From assembly GCA_033030425.1 (NCBI GenBank), contig JAUFSD010000016.1, forward strand, positions 1,054,001 to 1,118,000: a DNA stretch of 64,000 nt, read 5' to 3'. Under the pieces are notes generated by a model that was given only the letters and a program-made list of their open reading frames with translations, ran no database searches and was not told the DNA's origin. This stretch comes from Verpa conica (taxonomy: Eukaryota > Ascomycota > Pezizomycetes > Pezizales > Morchellaceae). Each line of letters begins with the position of its first letter. Within the stretch, counting starts at the first letter, position 1. Below are positions 25,640 to 37,599 of the stretch, piece after piece. Both the position numbers and the translations under genes were made by a program.

Positions 25640-28088
25640 TAATGCCTGGGTGTCACACTGTTTGTGAATAGCCAGTTATAGGGAACTTAGCCTCTAGAGC
25701 TGTAGGGGTTCCTGGGCTAGGAACAGCATCTTCCTATACTTATAGGAAGACTTGGTACGCCTTATGTGGTTTATGAAACTTTATTTTGGTATATGAAAAA
25801 AAGTGTTTGTAGTACTGTGATATAACCCTTTTTATACAATCTGGTTTCGATAACTGTCAAAGATACCTCTGTTTAATTAGCTTGCCCCTTGTGTGTGACA
25901 AATCTGTTGCTTCTAGTAGTAATTACTGGCCCCAATGGTCGTAGACAGATAGCTATAAGCGGTTTGACAAAGTCTTGGCACTATGTTGGGGCTCCTTATC
26001 TCGACTATCCCAAGTACTTTTACCCTCCTATGGGATATATTTGGTCGGTATTCTGGTTTCGGAAAGATCCTAGTCGATCGATAAAGACATGTTAAGTCTG
26101 ATTCTATTATTATAACAGGTTTACTTAGTTTTGTTTCACGTGTCTGTACCGGTAACTTATATCGAAAAGTTGCTGATATGTAGTACTTCGTATCCTGGAG
26201 TGTGTGAAGATTAGACATACGGCTAATAGTGTGTCTTTTTAATAGATGCATGTATCACTGGCTAATAGTTCCCCTCTAATAAAATGGTTTTTCGAGAAAG
26301 GTTTAGCGCGGAAATCTGTACTCTAAGCTGACCGGACATTAAGGTAGAATGGTGGGTTACCCTTGCCAATTAGAGTGGAGAATCGATTTGTCTCTGCTGT
26401 AACAAAGTATCCGGTGTATGAATGCTAGATAACATCGTCATCGGGGGTAGATATCTAGAAGGGATATACAATTTCTCAACATAAGACAGTGAGGTACCAC
26501 TTAAGATGGTATATTCCTGGTCATAGGACTTGGCTTGTTTCTATAAAGTATATTTTTTTTTGAGTTGAAGGCATATTTTAGTTTGGCTGGTAGAGCGGTG
26601 GGTGGTGTATGTAGCCTGTTAAATTTAAGGTAACTCTATATGTAGTTCTTTGCCCAGATATCAAGGTATTAGGTTCCCAACATTTGGAGCGCGGGTATTT
26701 TTGGTTTTAGATCCTTATCCGGTATATTACATATTTATGAAGTAATTGAGGCCGGATATGAGCTCAAGAAACAGTAATATCTATTGGAACTGATAATATC
26801 TATCATGTGCCTTTGAGAATTATAGTATTTTGATCTGATATTGAGTAACTGTGTTTAGGTAAAGGAGTGGTTTATGCTATCTAATATAGCTAAGTGTATA
26901 CTGATTCGGTTATATTTTTGTATCTTCTTCTCAAGAATATTCTAGAAATGTTTCACCTGCTCCCACAAGGTGTGAACAGTGTCTGGTATCGGAATTAGTT
27001 CGATCTCAAAAGATTCACATAGTGGCGTAATCCAGAACCCCTCCCTAGCTCTGTATAGGAAGTTCTGGTTTTTTTAATTTTGAAATAAGAACTACCCCTG
27101 GCCTAGAATGGCGGTTGAGTGTTCTAGGACCTCCGAGGCACAGAATACCATTTATCTTGAGTAACCATATATACCGAAGTCTTACTAGGTTCGTGCGTAT
27201 TTGTTGGAATAGCTTCCGGGTGAGTTGGATTATATTATTGCTATCGAAAGAATCTCTTCCAAGGATTGCTGAAAATACGCATCCTTAGCTGGAGTTTAGT
27301 TTTTGGGTCGTGTTGTTATCCGATATTGCTGTAGGCTAGGTAGAAGGTGGGCTTCTCGATATAGCCACATAGGCTTTTATAGTCGATACAATTGTGTGTG
27401 TGGGGATTTCTGTGACTGTTTAGATCCCCTTAGCCATGACGAGATATAGCGGGGGAGTCGCATTGTGCTAATGGGCTATGGTAATGATGACATTGTGGTG
27501 AGTTGGTGATGAGTAATACTGCTGTTAGTCCAATTTATGGGTCAACACCGACGGAGCCCGGGGCCGACAGGCAAGCGATCTGTAAACAAATGATACTAGT
27601 CTTAGTTCTGATTTCGTTAGGGTTTCCTACTAATCAGGAATTTGGTAGGAAAATATGAAAACATCGGGTATGGTGGCGATAAACTATCCCTGTAGGAAGT
27701 TTATGCAAGCTTCTTTGCGCACAAGGTTCGTATACAAGAGAATATAAAAACAAAGTTTTGCTGTCGGTGAATCTGGTGAAGGAGGGATTAGAGGAAACAG
27801 GTAGAAATGAACCGTTACTTCCGTAGTATGTGGATTCCCCCCCCTCATTACTTACATGAGCCTTTCGGCTATGGTAATCTGTATCATGTGGAGGAGGGCT
27901 GTTTTTTTAAAAAGAAATTCTTTTCTACCAAGTTCAGCCCCCAGTAAAAAGGCCGCTAGTCAAGCCTTTACAGAGATTCAGCCAACAGCTCGTCCCCACG
28001 TTCCTTTCCTAAACAACCGTTCGCAGTCACAGGTAAAGCCATAATCATATATAGCGACAAGGACGGATTAAACTCTTGATTATCGACA
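25640..28088. other. Intergenic, nothing recognised
   Basis: This is a mostly A/T-rich stretch with many stop codons in all frames. A short frame at 27856-28044 (+) runs up to the next gene but has no motif. It may be 5' UTR or an unrecognised upstream exon. Confidence 0.45.
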
Positions 28089-28760
28089 ATGCCTTCTCCA
28101 GCGAATAGGTTGCAGTTTTCTGGCAATACTACCTTGCCCAGCACCTACTGCTCATCTTTTATCCATCCTGTCAATGAGAATAGGCCTAAAAATCATCCGC
28201 AAATTTTGCACAATAATGCAAACTTAGCCTCTACTCGCGGTATCAACAACTCCTCTGCTCTTCTAGGCATTTCCTCCGTTTACAATAAATTCCCCGGGTA
28301 TTCATCCGAAGCAGAGCCCAGTCAAAGCAACCACATCTCTCCGAAATGCTCTCATCACTATTTCGACCGTCTCTACACCTTGGCTTGCATTGCTGAAGAA
28401 AGCCCTCGCCTTACCTTTCCAAAGAGGGATAAGAAATGTTTGTGTTTCCACGTAATCTTTCCGCGCCACCATGGGTCTAGAATCAGATTCGACTGTCCGC
28501 TCGGCTTTACTCTCGATGATTTTATTAATAAACTCCGCTACTTTAATATCGCTCAAGCCGTCATCAAATATAGCAGCATCCATGTCATCTTCAACACTCA
28601 GATTGCCACAACTACTCCTGGTAAGGGAAATATTCTGCTTATTTACAAGTGTTTTATCCGCCTCGAGAGTGTCGAGGGACATAAGCAGTGGATGGATGCT
28701 ATCGGGGGACACACGGGTGAGGAGGGGTACTTTTCGCTCTGGATCGAGTTTTCTGAGTGA
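28089..28760 (+). CDS. Hypothetical protein, single exon
   Basis: This is a 223-residue frame from an ATG in good context (ACAATG). I do not recognise the family. Third codon positions favour T/C throughout, as in real genes of the window. The C-terminal half (about residues 115-223) looks folded, with alternating hydrophobic strands (CLCFHVIFPRHHG, SIHVIFNTQI, GYFSLWIEF) and a short helix LDDFINKLRYF. The N-terminal half is Asn/Ser/Pro-rich and probably disordered. A 136-codon frame on the opposite strand (28712-28302) also has reasonable composition, so strand assignment is not certain. A 13-G homopolymer follows the stop. Confidence 0.45.
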   Translation: MPSPANRLQFSGNTTLPSTYCSSFIHPVNENRPKNHPQILHNNANLASTRGINNSSALLGISSVYNKFPGYSSEAEPSQSNHISPKCSHHYFDRLYTLACIAEESPRLTFPKRDKKCLCFHVIFPRHHGSRIRFDCPLGFTLDDFINKLRYFNIAQAVIKYSSIHVIFNTQIATTTPGKGNILLIYKCFIRLESVEGHKQWMDAIGGHTGEEGYFSLWIEFSE

Positions 28761-31700
28761 TTAAAGGGGGGGGGGGGTGCCTAAGAGGACATGAGTCAAA
28801 CCGGGGGGTAAGATTTTTTTACTGGGTGGCTAGTTTGTGTTATCCCTACGTTCATTTCTATATTCATACGCACTTAGATTTAATGGTGTGAATGAAATTG
28901 ATATACTCTGTTCCGACAAAGGATACGTTCCATAGCAGATTCTAGAGCTAGACTTTGGTATGAGAGGGGATCTTTTGAGCATATTATTAAGCTCATATAT
29001 ATGTCAATAATATCGTCTTAGAGTGTTGGGGTTATCTTCCTAATACTGGTATGGCTACGCGGTGTATCGTATGTTGTGAATGGTAGCCTGGTTCTAGCCG
29101 GTTTGATGAATGTCTGAGATTAGGCTGTAGGTAATCGAGGTCTATGTAAGAGCATAAGAACTCCATACGAACTCTTCTAACAGGTTAAGTTTGTTTCCCT
29201 TTCATGGTAGAAGGGGTAAGAGAGAAGCATGATAACATAGTAGTGATCCAGACCAGTATTTGTGCCTGAAAACTAAGTATACAAGGTTCTTAAGCTTTAA
29301 AAAATGTTATTTTTTAGGAAAATGGACATGTCTCTAGGATGGCTCCCCGTGGGTTATAATTTAGAAAATGGATGATAGCTGATATTTACGCATGGTTTAT
29401 CACTCGATATTGATCATAGGAGATCACTCGAGAGCGAGATCAATGATTGAAATCACAGCTATTATATAGGACCCTAGGGCGCTTATAGAGTCATGGAAGA
29501 ATATAATGAAGTGGACAATTAAGCTTTTCTATTAAGTCTGTATATCTGTAATAGTCTTGGGGTTTTAGTGTGATTTGGCAGTGACCCAAGTGTCTTTGTA
29601 TTGTTTAAGATTGTATCCATGTATAGAATTTATATAGGCTGTGCTATATTACATAAGCAACTGGCGTAGAAATGTTTAGTAGTGGGGGTATGAAGTGGTT
29701 CGTAGGAGGTAAATAATAAGTTCAACGTAAATATTAATACATTAAGATATAGCCGCGAGGAGTCCGCTGGTATTCAGCTAAGCTTTTTGGAGTACGTTCG
29801 GGATTACATGAGATTTATGGGTTCTTTCGAAGGAAATGGCGGTATATTTCCAGTATTCAAGGGTATAGGTAAGGTTGTGCATCGCGATGTATCCGATAAA
29901 CCAGTACTGCTGGTCAACATGCATATGATTTCCCATGACGTTAGGTAGGTCAGAATCCCCATCACCTTGAGATTCATATGCGCTTCTATCGTTATGCTTT
30001 CTTAAACTATTCCCCATATCATTTCTCTGCCGTTTGGACGTTTCCTCTGATGCCGGCGATTGTGTAGTGACGGGGTTTAGATTTGTTTTTCTCTTTCGAG
30101 TGGACCTAACCCTTCTTGAGTGTAGGTGGTGCTCTGGGTTTGGTAGAATTGTTTACCCAAGGGGATTGATCTCACGAATGCAAAGGGTGAGCCACCGGTA
30201 GCCTGATTCATAGTACCAGATACCCCACCAGAGTTTCCGGAGCAGGATATGAAGCTTATAAGTATACGAGATTGCATGTCTATTTGGCTTTTTTTTTTTA
30301 TTGGATGTGTTTTTCTTTACCGGGGGAGCGTGATTAGTATTTTCTAAGATAGTTCTACCCAAGGCGCCACAGTATGGGTTTAGAAAAATTAAAGATGTGA
30401 GACATAGTAAAAATTAAGTTGTTTGTGTTTTCGGACTTGGAGAAGGAGTTCCCTCGGCAAACTTGTTTCTACCTGTTGTGCGCTTAGCTAAGTAGCTTGA
30501 AGAATCGTGGGACGAATGAATGGCTAGAAACATAGAACATCACTCGAGGAGTTAATTGGTCGCTGACTGTTCCAAGACATAAGTAGTCCGAGCTTCTGAT
30601 TAGTAAGGGTTTTTATAACTCCTAAAATTTGTGCTTTTGAGAGGGTACCTTTGAATATCATATCTACGCTGCGTTGAGGGTGGGCAGAAGCTATGAGGCT
30701 TTCAATCAGTTCTTCGATAGAGATAGCTTCTTTTTGTGCCTAGCTACCTGTGGTCTATTTCACGGTGTACGCTTCTGGTCTGGTTAGCTAGACAGAGCTC
30801 CAAGTCCCTGATTCTAGAATAGGGGACCGAGTAACTGGAGTAAAGTTCGATCCGCAGAATACTTCGGGCACGCTGGGGGGACAAAATGTGCTGTAAGCGA
30901 AGTAAGAAAATTAACTATCCTGTGGTAGGCCAAGTGAGCCTCAATTAATCTTCAACTCCCACGGCCAGTGATGGATGAAGATTTGAGGGTTGGAGCCAGG
31001 TGTCCTGTTGGTTTAAGACTAATATTCAGGGGGCGGCTAGCCAGAAGGTATGTTGGCAACAAGACAGCTACATGAGTCATAGCGTCAAGAAAATAGCCGG
31101 TGTGTCCCATGTTATATAAAAATCAGTAGTAAAGGTAATTCCGGAGTCGCCCCTATTGAGGGAATGGTGGGACTTATTAGTTTATTATCGTAGAGTCAAA
31201 GACAGCGATGATAGTGAAGTAGGCTATGTTGCAGACGTCATAAGCAAAGGGGTCTTTATTGGGGGGTACGTTTCACTAGCTGGTGGTATACGTTTAGGGT
31301 GGGGGTTTGGTAAGATCTGGGTCGATCTAATAAAGATGAAGTGCCTAAGGTAATAGAACTGGCTAAAGAACTTCTCAAGGGATTTGGGGGGGGGGGGGGG
31401 CAGAATCGGGGCCTAGATGCTTTATCTCTAGGCTCGAATTAACTTGACTATTACTGACATACGCCGAGATCGGGTTATTCATGTTCAATAAAACATGTAC
31501 TTAGCGGCTCAGCTAGTATAGCCGGCTAATCCAGACGTGGATCCTCAATTCTTGGAGCTTCAACAGGCTCTAGAAAGATGATACTCTCTAAGCACAACAA
31601 TTTTTGTACGTTCTCGTAATTTGAAGATACATTCTAGGTGAGGTTTTTATCCCAAACCTCAAGCTGGGAGACAGCGGAGGCAACGTTGCTTCTCTTCCGC

Positions 31701-32020
31701 ATTTCCCCAGGGCTGGTCTAAGGCTCTCAGGGGATGGGAGCTTCGGAGACGGAGAAATTAGCGTTACGCAGATAGACATCATCTATTAGACAAGCCGATA
31801 AAAGCCCCTACTCACAGATGCGGGAAGATCATAGGAGCTATCATCATGGGTGATCACTCGACTGACGCAGGGAGGGGGTTTTTTGTTCATTAAGTAAAAG
31901 GCGCAGTATGGGCCGCAATCGAGCGAAGGACTTATATCACCTCAGAGTTTGCTCTAGGGTATTCAAAAACACTCACCGTATTTAAGGTAAGGGTTAATCA
32001 CTCCTCAAAGGGACACTTTA
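28761..32020. other. Intergenic with one possible eroded coding segment
   Basis: No full gene can be built. On the minus strand, about 30,118-29,778 keeps an open frame with protein-like composition: a basic run SRRVRSTRKRK, then SPASEETSKRQRND and MGNSLRKHNDRSAYES. It could be a terminal exon of a gene whose upstream exons are lost or unrecognised, with a possible acceptor near 30,138. Elsewhere there are G runs (31,384-31,400) and no motif that I can support. Confidence 0.35.
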
Positions 32021-32129
32021 CTAGTGATGCCGAGATGTTTATTGGTCACGTGGTATAATTTTGGTGGCGATTCTATTCCTACCCACCAAAGATAAGCCAC
32101 GTGACCAATAAATATCTCGGCATCACTAG
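32021..32129. mobile_element. Palindromic MITE, Tc1/mariner-like, TA target
   Basis: This is a 109-bp element, nearly all of it an inverted repeat. The arms (about 33 bp each; left 32021-32053, right 32097-32129) begin CTAGTGATGCCGAGA and match with one mismatch. A shorter inner inverted repeat (TTTGGTGG/CCACCAAA) lies between them. Both ends are flanked by TA (32019-32020 and 32130-32131), the target duplication of Tc1/mariner elements. There is no coding capacity, so it would need a transposase in trans. Confidence 0.82.
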
Positions 32130-32131
32130 TA

Positions 32132-33838
32132 TAATCGCAGCGCATCAGTAACAAGATTTTATGAGGTGTATGTAGATATGTATCTGTGGATAATCTTGAA
32201 TATCAAAGATCACTGATCTCTAAGACAAACGATTAATTCAATGATATCTAGAGAAGTATATGCACATGTATGCATATATGTGAATTGCACTAAATGTATA
32301 TTGAAGTGGTTTTTTAGTGTATTTCCTCTTAAATCAATCAATCGGGTTCTTCCGGTAGAGAATGTCGACCCAGGTACACGAAAGAACCCTATTCAACGGT
32401 GCTAACCTATGAATGTTCCATTAGCCACCATACCCCCGACATACCGGCAGCAAAAGTCCTTATCTACGGTAGTTTCTCTCAGACTAGATAAGCACTAGTC
32501 AAGCCGAGGTTATAAGTTAGATACCTCTAGTCTATGATTGTAATTGCCGTCGTGCCTAGATGCTACTGTTAACTTGACTGTGGAGCGGCAGTGCCTTAAT
32601 CGCTATAATATATGTGAGCGTCGCTGAAATAAGCGTGCGCGTGAAGGTACTGTGAGAGCTATGAGTTCTAGCTTGAGATTTTATATTGCGTCGTGGCCTT
32701 TAGCTTGTGCCGTAAGTTAGTTGTTTAGCCATAGCTTGAAAAAGCATTAGTCAATAATTGTTTTAGTTTGGTCTTGAAGGACGGTTATCTGGCAACATCA
32801 ATTCTTGGCAAGCCCAGCGATCAAGGACAAAACCCTTATACTTCGTAAAATTGTCGGTGGCGCTTTGGAGATAGGCTTATATTGTTGAAGTCACCTGAAA
32901 CATATTATAGGTACAGCTATGATATCATGAACTATTAAGGTATAGTTTTCTCTTATATCAGAAGGCACGAGGCGTCAGAGGTTGACTGGGGCCGGCCCAG
33001 TCCCTCTTTTAAACGGGCCGGGCTGGTCTACACTATAGTAATCTGTGATCTGGCCTGGGCTAGGCTAGGCAAATTATTGGACTAGGTAGGCCCAAGCCAG
33101 TATCTGGAAGGCACTGAAAGCTATCTAAGGGAATATAAATAGGAAACCTCATCGAATTAGCTTTACCTAGTACTAGTTCCTTCGACTAGGGAATGACTCA
33201 AGTTCATGTTTTTTGTTAGATTTTAGGTGACGGTGGTTCTGTATTACAAAGAATGGAGTGTTCCTGAAATTGTCTCATATATCTATATGTTTCTCTTAGA
33301 TTACCGATACTATATATAGGTGTATCACGATAGTGTCTGATATATGGCTAATCGTAGAACAGTGAATGTGGGTGCTACATCATATATATTTCCTACTTTG
33401 TAGCGCCCACAAGCTGATACGTTGTTCACTAGTCTAGTCGAGAAATTAACTACTATTAGAGATAAGGATGCTTGGGCCTCTATACGATTGCCATGTACAA
33501 TGAACTAATAACTAGCTACAAGCTGTCAAAGGTCTTTACGGATCTAGATAAGTTGTCGATTATCCTACTACCGATAGTATCTGTCATGGGTTGGGTGTAA
33601 GGTCTTAGTATTAGAGTAGATCAAGGGGACATATGGTAGTGATTACATCAAGACATGAATGTGAGCTATATAGAGGATACGCTTGTGAAAACACGACAAA
33701 CTCCGAGGGATATAAATACGGCTCCCCCAGCACACTCAGATGTAGTTCTTTAGAATTCCGACAAATCCTTTCCTTGCTATCACAGTCAGATAAAATCTAT
33801 CAAATTACCAACAAATCATATTTCCAAATATAAAAGAC
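32132..33838. other. Intergenic, including a GGCC-rich divergent repeat and a promoter
   Basis: About 32,976-33,120 contains CAGAGGTT...GGGGCCGGCCC and further GGCC-rich blocks resembling the MITE at 39988-40112, but too diverged to set ends. A short imperfect hairpin lies at 33,368-33,410 (GTGGGTGCTAC/GTAGCGCCCAC). TATAAATA at 33,712-33,719 is about 120 bp upstream of the next gene's ATG and is a good TATA candidate. No gene is seen. Confidence 0.5.
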
Positions 33839-34852
33839 ATGTCTAATCAATATAAAAATAACGAAAACGTCCCAATGGCACCAAACAACCAAACCAGGAG
33901 CCCCCAGGTAGGTTCTCCTAGGATGGTAATGCCCACTCGATACCCAAACACAAACGGCCAAATGGTACCACCTCCCCTGTTTTGGAACCCCCAGGTAGGA
34001 TATTCTTACGGCGGGAGCGCTCCTCCCGTGCTAGTTTCCGGGGTTATCGAGTCCCAGACAACTGCGGTAAGTATGGCTCGACCCGCGCCATATCGTAAAA
34101 ACACACCCGCCCGTATAGCACCAATTACAAGCGCTATAGGCTTCCCGGAAGGCTCTATGAGTACGGCTAGGCCCGTGGCACCTCCGAGAGCTATGCTACC
34201 CCCGAGAAGTGTGACCGAGATGGCCGGACCCTCGCGACCGTCATATTCTGGAAATACTCCCCAGGGTCGCCACGGTCTGGTTGATTACCGGCAGACAGCT
34301 GCGGTATACGGGCCGGTGCAGTTTCCGCCTCATGCAAACGTCCCTCCGCCAGCAACCAACCAAGTTGCTGGTCTCCATCCAAATGTCCGGTCCGAAAATC
34401 AGAAACGGGTCCCCATACGCCGTAACCATATCTCCAAGGTCACAAAGACCAGAGCCACACAACGGAGCCCCCAAAATGGTCTGCAGAAGGTTATCAGTAA
34501 TATCTCAGATAACCCAACAGGGTCCAAGGTTGTGCACCCGGGACTAGGAATCTACTGGATGCTATTCTACGATGAAGGTGCCAAAGAGATCGGTAGAACG
34601 CAAGATGACAACTACTGGATCACAAAATCAGTCCTCTTCAACTCGAGGTTCGGGGAATCGATAACTCCGTTGACCCTAAGATCACTTACGGAGCTTTTCC
34701 GATGGGACTATCCGCTGGATAGAGCTCTGGAGTGGACAACGAGCGGTGTCTCTGACGTCGACGGCAGGCATAATATCTGTGCACGTACAGATACGGTTGA
34801 TGACTTTGACATCGACGATTGGCTTAATATCCCTCCCGAGTGGGACGATTGA
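33839..34852 (+). CDS. Pro/Asn-rich hypothetical protein, single exon
   Basis: The protein has 337 residues. I do not recognise it. Residues 1-225 are disordered-looking, rich in Pro, Asn, Thr, Arg and Met, with a basic cluster KRVPIRRNHISKVTKTRATQR near 190-210. The last ~110 residues look folded (GLGIYWMLFYDEGAKEIG, NYWITKSVLFNSRFG, LTELFRWDYPLDRALEWTTS) and end in an acidic tail (DDFDIDDWLNIPPEWDD). This composition would suit a nuclear regulator or an adaptor with an acidic activation-like tail, but that is inference. The ATG context is ACATG, and a TATA candidate lies about 120 bp upstream. No intron is needed. Confidence 0.62.
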   Translation: MSNQYKNNENVPMAPNNQTRSPQVGSPRMVMPTRYPNTNGQMVPPPLFWNPQVGYSYGGSAPPVLVSGVIESQTTAVSMARPAPYRKNTPARIAPITSAIGFPEGSMSTARPVAPPRAMLPPRSVTEMAGPSRPSYSGNTPQGRHGLVDYRQTAAVYGPVQFPPHANVPPPATNQVAGLHPNVRSENQKRVPIRRNHISKVTKTRATQRSPQNGLQKVISNISDNPTGSKVVHPGLGIYWMLFYDEGAKEIGRTQDDNYWITKSVLFNSRFGESITPLTLRSLTELFRWDYPLDRALEWTTSGVSDVDGRHNICARTDTVDDFDIDDWLNIPPEWDD

Positions 34853-36171
34853 GAGCAGCTGTGGGGGGTCTAGAAAGGGGACAACGTACTTTTACTTAGT
34901 AAAGGCTCGGGGGTTGCGAAGGGTAAGAACTCAGGCTAATGAATGTAACCTCTGGATTGTCTGCCGGGCTGTTAGTATCACATGGAGGTTATTGACCTGC
35001 TTTCTATATAGTATTTTGTGTCTTTAGTGGGATTTATAATGTAATATATTATTACTCATGTAGTTATAGGTGTTATAGGAGTCGTACTTACAAGGTAGAT
35101 TGAATGGAACACTAGTTATTACCATGCACTGTGTGTAGTGTGACGGTTTATGAGTGGGTGAAGAGGAATCCACGCAGTTCCGCTGCATATCTCCTGTGTA
35201 GTAGAGGGAGTAGATCTTCGCTTGCTTAGAGAGTTCCATAGCCCGAAGGCCGGAATGTTATAAGTTGAAGCATAGCTTACCGACGATGGAATATTCGAGT
35301 GCCTATTTGAAGCTATATGATATAGTGTTTTGTTATACATATGAATAAACTGTTAGGCCATCTTCCAGGAGGTCCTATTTATTATGCATGATTAATCAAT
35401 GAGTCATATGTGTTTTCAAGTGAAACGAGTGATATTGAATGATGCAGCTCAGCGAGTGATACCATATGAATTGGAATTTGGGAAGTGGTATCTAAAAATA
35501 TTGAGTTTTGAGTGATATTAGATTGAACATTCTACTAATCATATGCTTTACACCAGATTATTTTATATTTTTTAAACTCCCCGGCCGGACCGAAAGTACA
35601 TGTACATGTAGTTATTAGCTTTGGTACGTAAGCTCGGTAGAACGTGATGCCCAGGCTAGGGTATTCCAGGATCAGGAGCATTAGTCATTGTTTAATAAAA
35701 TAAGGGTAGCGAGAATATCGGGCCGAGTCCTCATAGTTTGCTGGGTTCTACAAGGAATTGGGTGAGAATAGGGTTGCTATTTCCTGGCTGGTCGGGTGTG
35801 CAAAACTTGTGGCGTTGTCATGTCTGTTTCACAAAGTATCACTCGGAATCCGTTCGAGCCTTTATCCTAGTATTGAAATAAAATACTTAGTTGAAGAGGT
35901 TTTGATTTTGTAGGTATATATAAAGAATATATTTGAATAGGAGGAACAAAGTGGACATAGAAAAATGCCTGGGATGGCTGTAGTGGGCGTATCGGCCTAT
36001 TCAATTCGATCATAAGAGGGATTAAGTAGCCAAATATTAATACAAGTGCAGAATATATATCTAGGAATATGGTATGACTGATAGAGGAAGAAGTGTATGA
36101 ACTTTAGTAGTTCTACTTTCGTCTCAAAGGTGGTAACTGACCGTATCTTAGGATATGGAAAACCTCCTTCA
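34853..36171. other. Intergenic, nothing recognised
   Basis: The interval lies between convergently transcribed genes and is A/T-rich. No gene, RNA or element ends that I can support. Confidence 0.5.
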
Positions 36172-37230
36172 TTACAAATTTCTCGCTCTCTTTTCTCGAT
36201 AAAATGTACTTAGTTCCGCATCCTTCTCTATTTTTCTCCACTTCATTCTTATAGCTGGACCAGTCCTCCGTGATCCAACCTCAGATAGCAGCACCGAAGC
36301 CGCCAGATCCCACTCTTCTTTCCTGTCATGTACACTCTTTCTGCCCATGTATTTTGACAACCAGGCTTTCTCCGATTCGGACCATGCCATGCCTTTGGTT
36401 TGGGGTTTGCTGCTGGAAATCTCTTGTTCTGGAACCATAGGCAAAGCAAACGAGGTATCTGGGATCGACTGGGATAATCTATCGGATATATCATGAAACA
36501 TTGGCCCTGCAAATATCTCGCTGAAAACCTGAGAAATTGACCAATCTTTGCCGACGGCGACGTTTCTGCTGATTGACTCGTGCCAGACTCGGTCAGTGCT
36601 TGGAGAGCAGTCGGAAATTGCTGGTTTATAATTTAATTTAGTGTGGACATCGAATAGCTTGGGTTTAATGGTTGTACTGTTACGTTTCTTCCGAGGAGTC
36701 AGCTGCCGGTGGACGATAGATATATGATCCTTTCTTGTGCAAGTACCCTGTTGCTCCAGCGTCCCGGGATGAAAAATTTTAGCCGGAGGGGAAACTTCCA
36801 TGACATTCTTCACCGCCTTGTCCGAGAGGATAGTTGTATTTGGCACCCCCTGTGCCGTTTTACTCGGTGTGTTCTCCTTGCTGGGGAATTGTGACTCGTT
36901 GAAAAAGAATCGACCCAAAGGCTTCCGTTTGTATTTGCGGGTTATGTGTATGGGCCTTTTATGTAGATATTGAGGCTCAGTTTGAGGATGACTCTCTCCG
37001 AAGTAGTTCTGGGAGCTCAATTTCTGCGTTGACTGGGTTTTGTTCTGAATTTCTCTTTGGTGTTTTTTTAGGAATACTCATTGAACCTCTGGGCTCCTCC
37101 TTCTCCATCCTCATAAGCATGGTATTCTTGCCGCGCTCCCGTATAGTCGCTTGTAATCGTGCTTCAGGAAGCACGACAAATCTATCAACTGTCTGTTCTC
37201 CCTTCTCCTTGCTATTCAGGTTATATCACG
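36172..37230 (-). CDS. Protein with C-terminal Myb/SANT-like domain; 5' structure unresolved
   Basis: The clear coding part is minus 37020-36172, ending EKRARNL. Its last ~70 residues look like a Myb/SANT or trihelix-like DNA-binding domain: WSESEKAWLSKYM, spacer, EEWDLAASVLLSE, then RTGPAIRMKWRKIEKD. Upstream are basic, Ser/Pro-rich stretches (HITRKYKRKPLGRFF, LTPRKKRNS) typical of nuclear proteins. There is no ATG at the start of this frame. A second good frame runs upstream (about 37230-36977, including IPKKTPKRNSEQNPVNAEIELPELL) and is offset by +1. An unseen intron or an indel near the A7 run at about 37,064-37,070 must join them. The true start is therefore unknown; the end is secure. 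Confidence 0.55.
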
Positions 37231-37599
37231 TGGTCAGATCTAGATATGATTAGATGCTCCAATTGCTTCCCATTTGTTCTTGGCAGCCTTTGTCACCATT
37301 TCTCTGCTTTAGAGCCTCTTAGATAGCCGCTCTTTTCGCTCGTGTAGAGAGTTTTTAGACATTGATCGGTTAGATAGAAGATCAGGGTATGTGCACCAGT
37401 GAACCTCCAAAGATCGGTCGGGGATGCTCTAAGGTGCAGGTCTGATTCGGAAGAGGCATTCACGGGTGGACTAGAATATGGGAGAATTACTTTAGCTAAG
37501 GGTAAATAATAGCCTGAAGAGTAAAATGAGTTTATGAGTAGTGACTCTAAAGGTCTTGAGTACACATATGCATTTCATTTTTGATGTATGTACTATACA

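Noticed and set aside
28302..28712. 136-codon minus-strand frame with protein-like composition
   Set aside because: It overlaps the longer plus-strand frame that has a good ATG and T/C third-position bias; kept only as an alternative.
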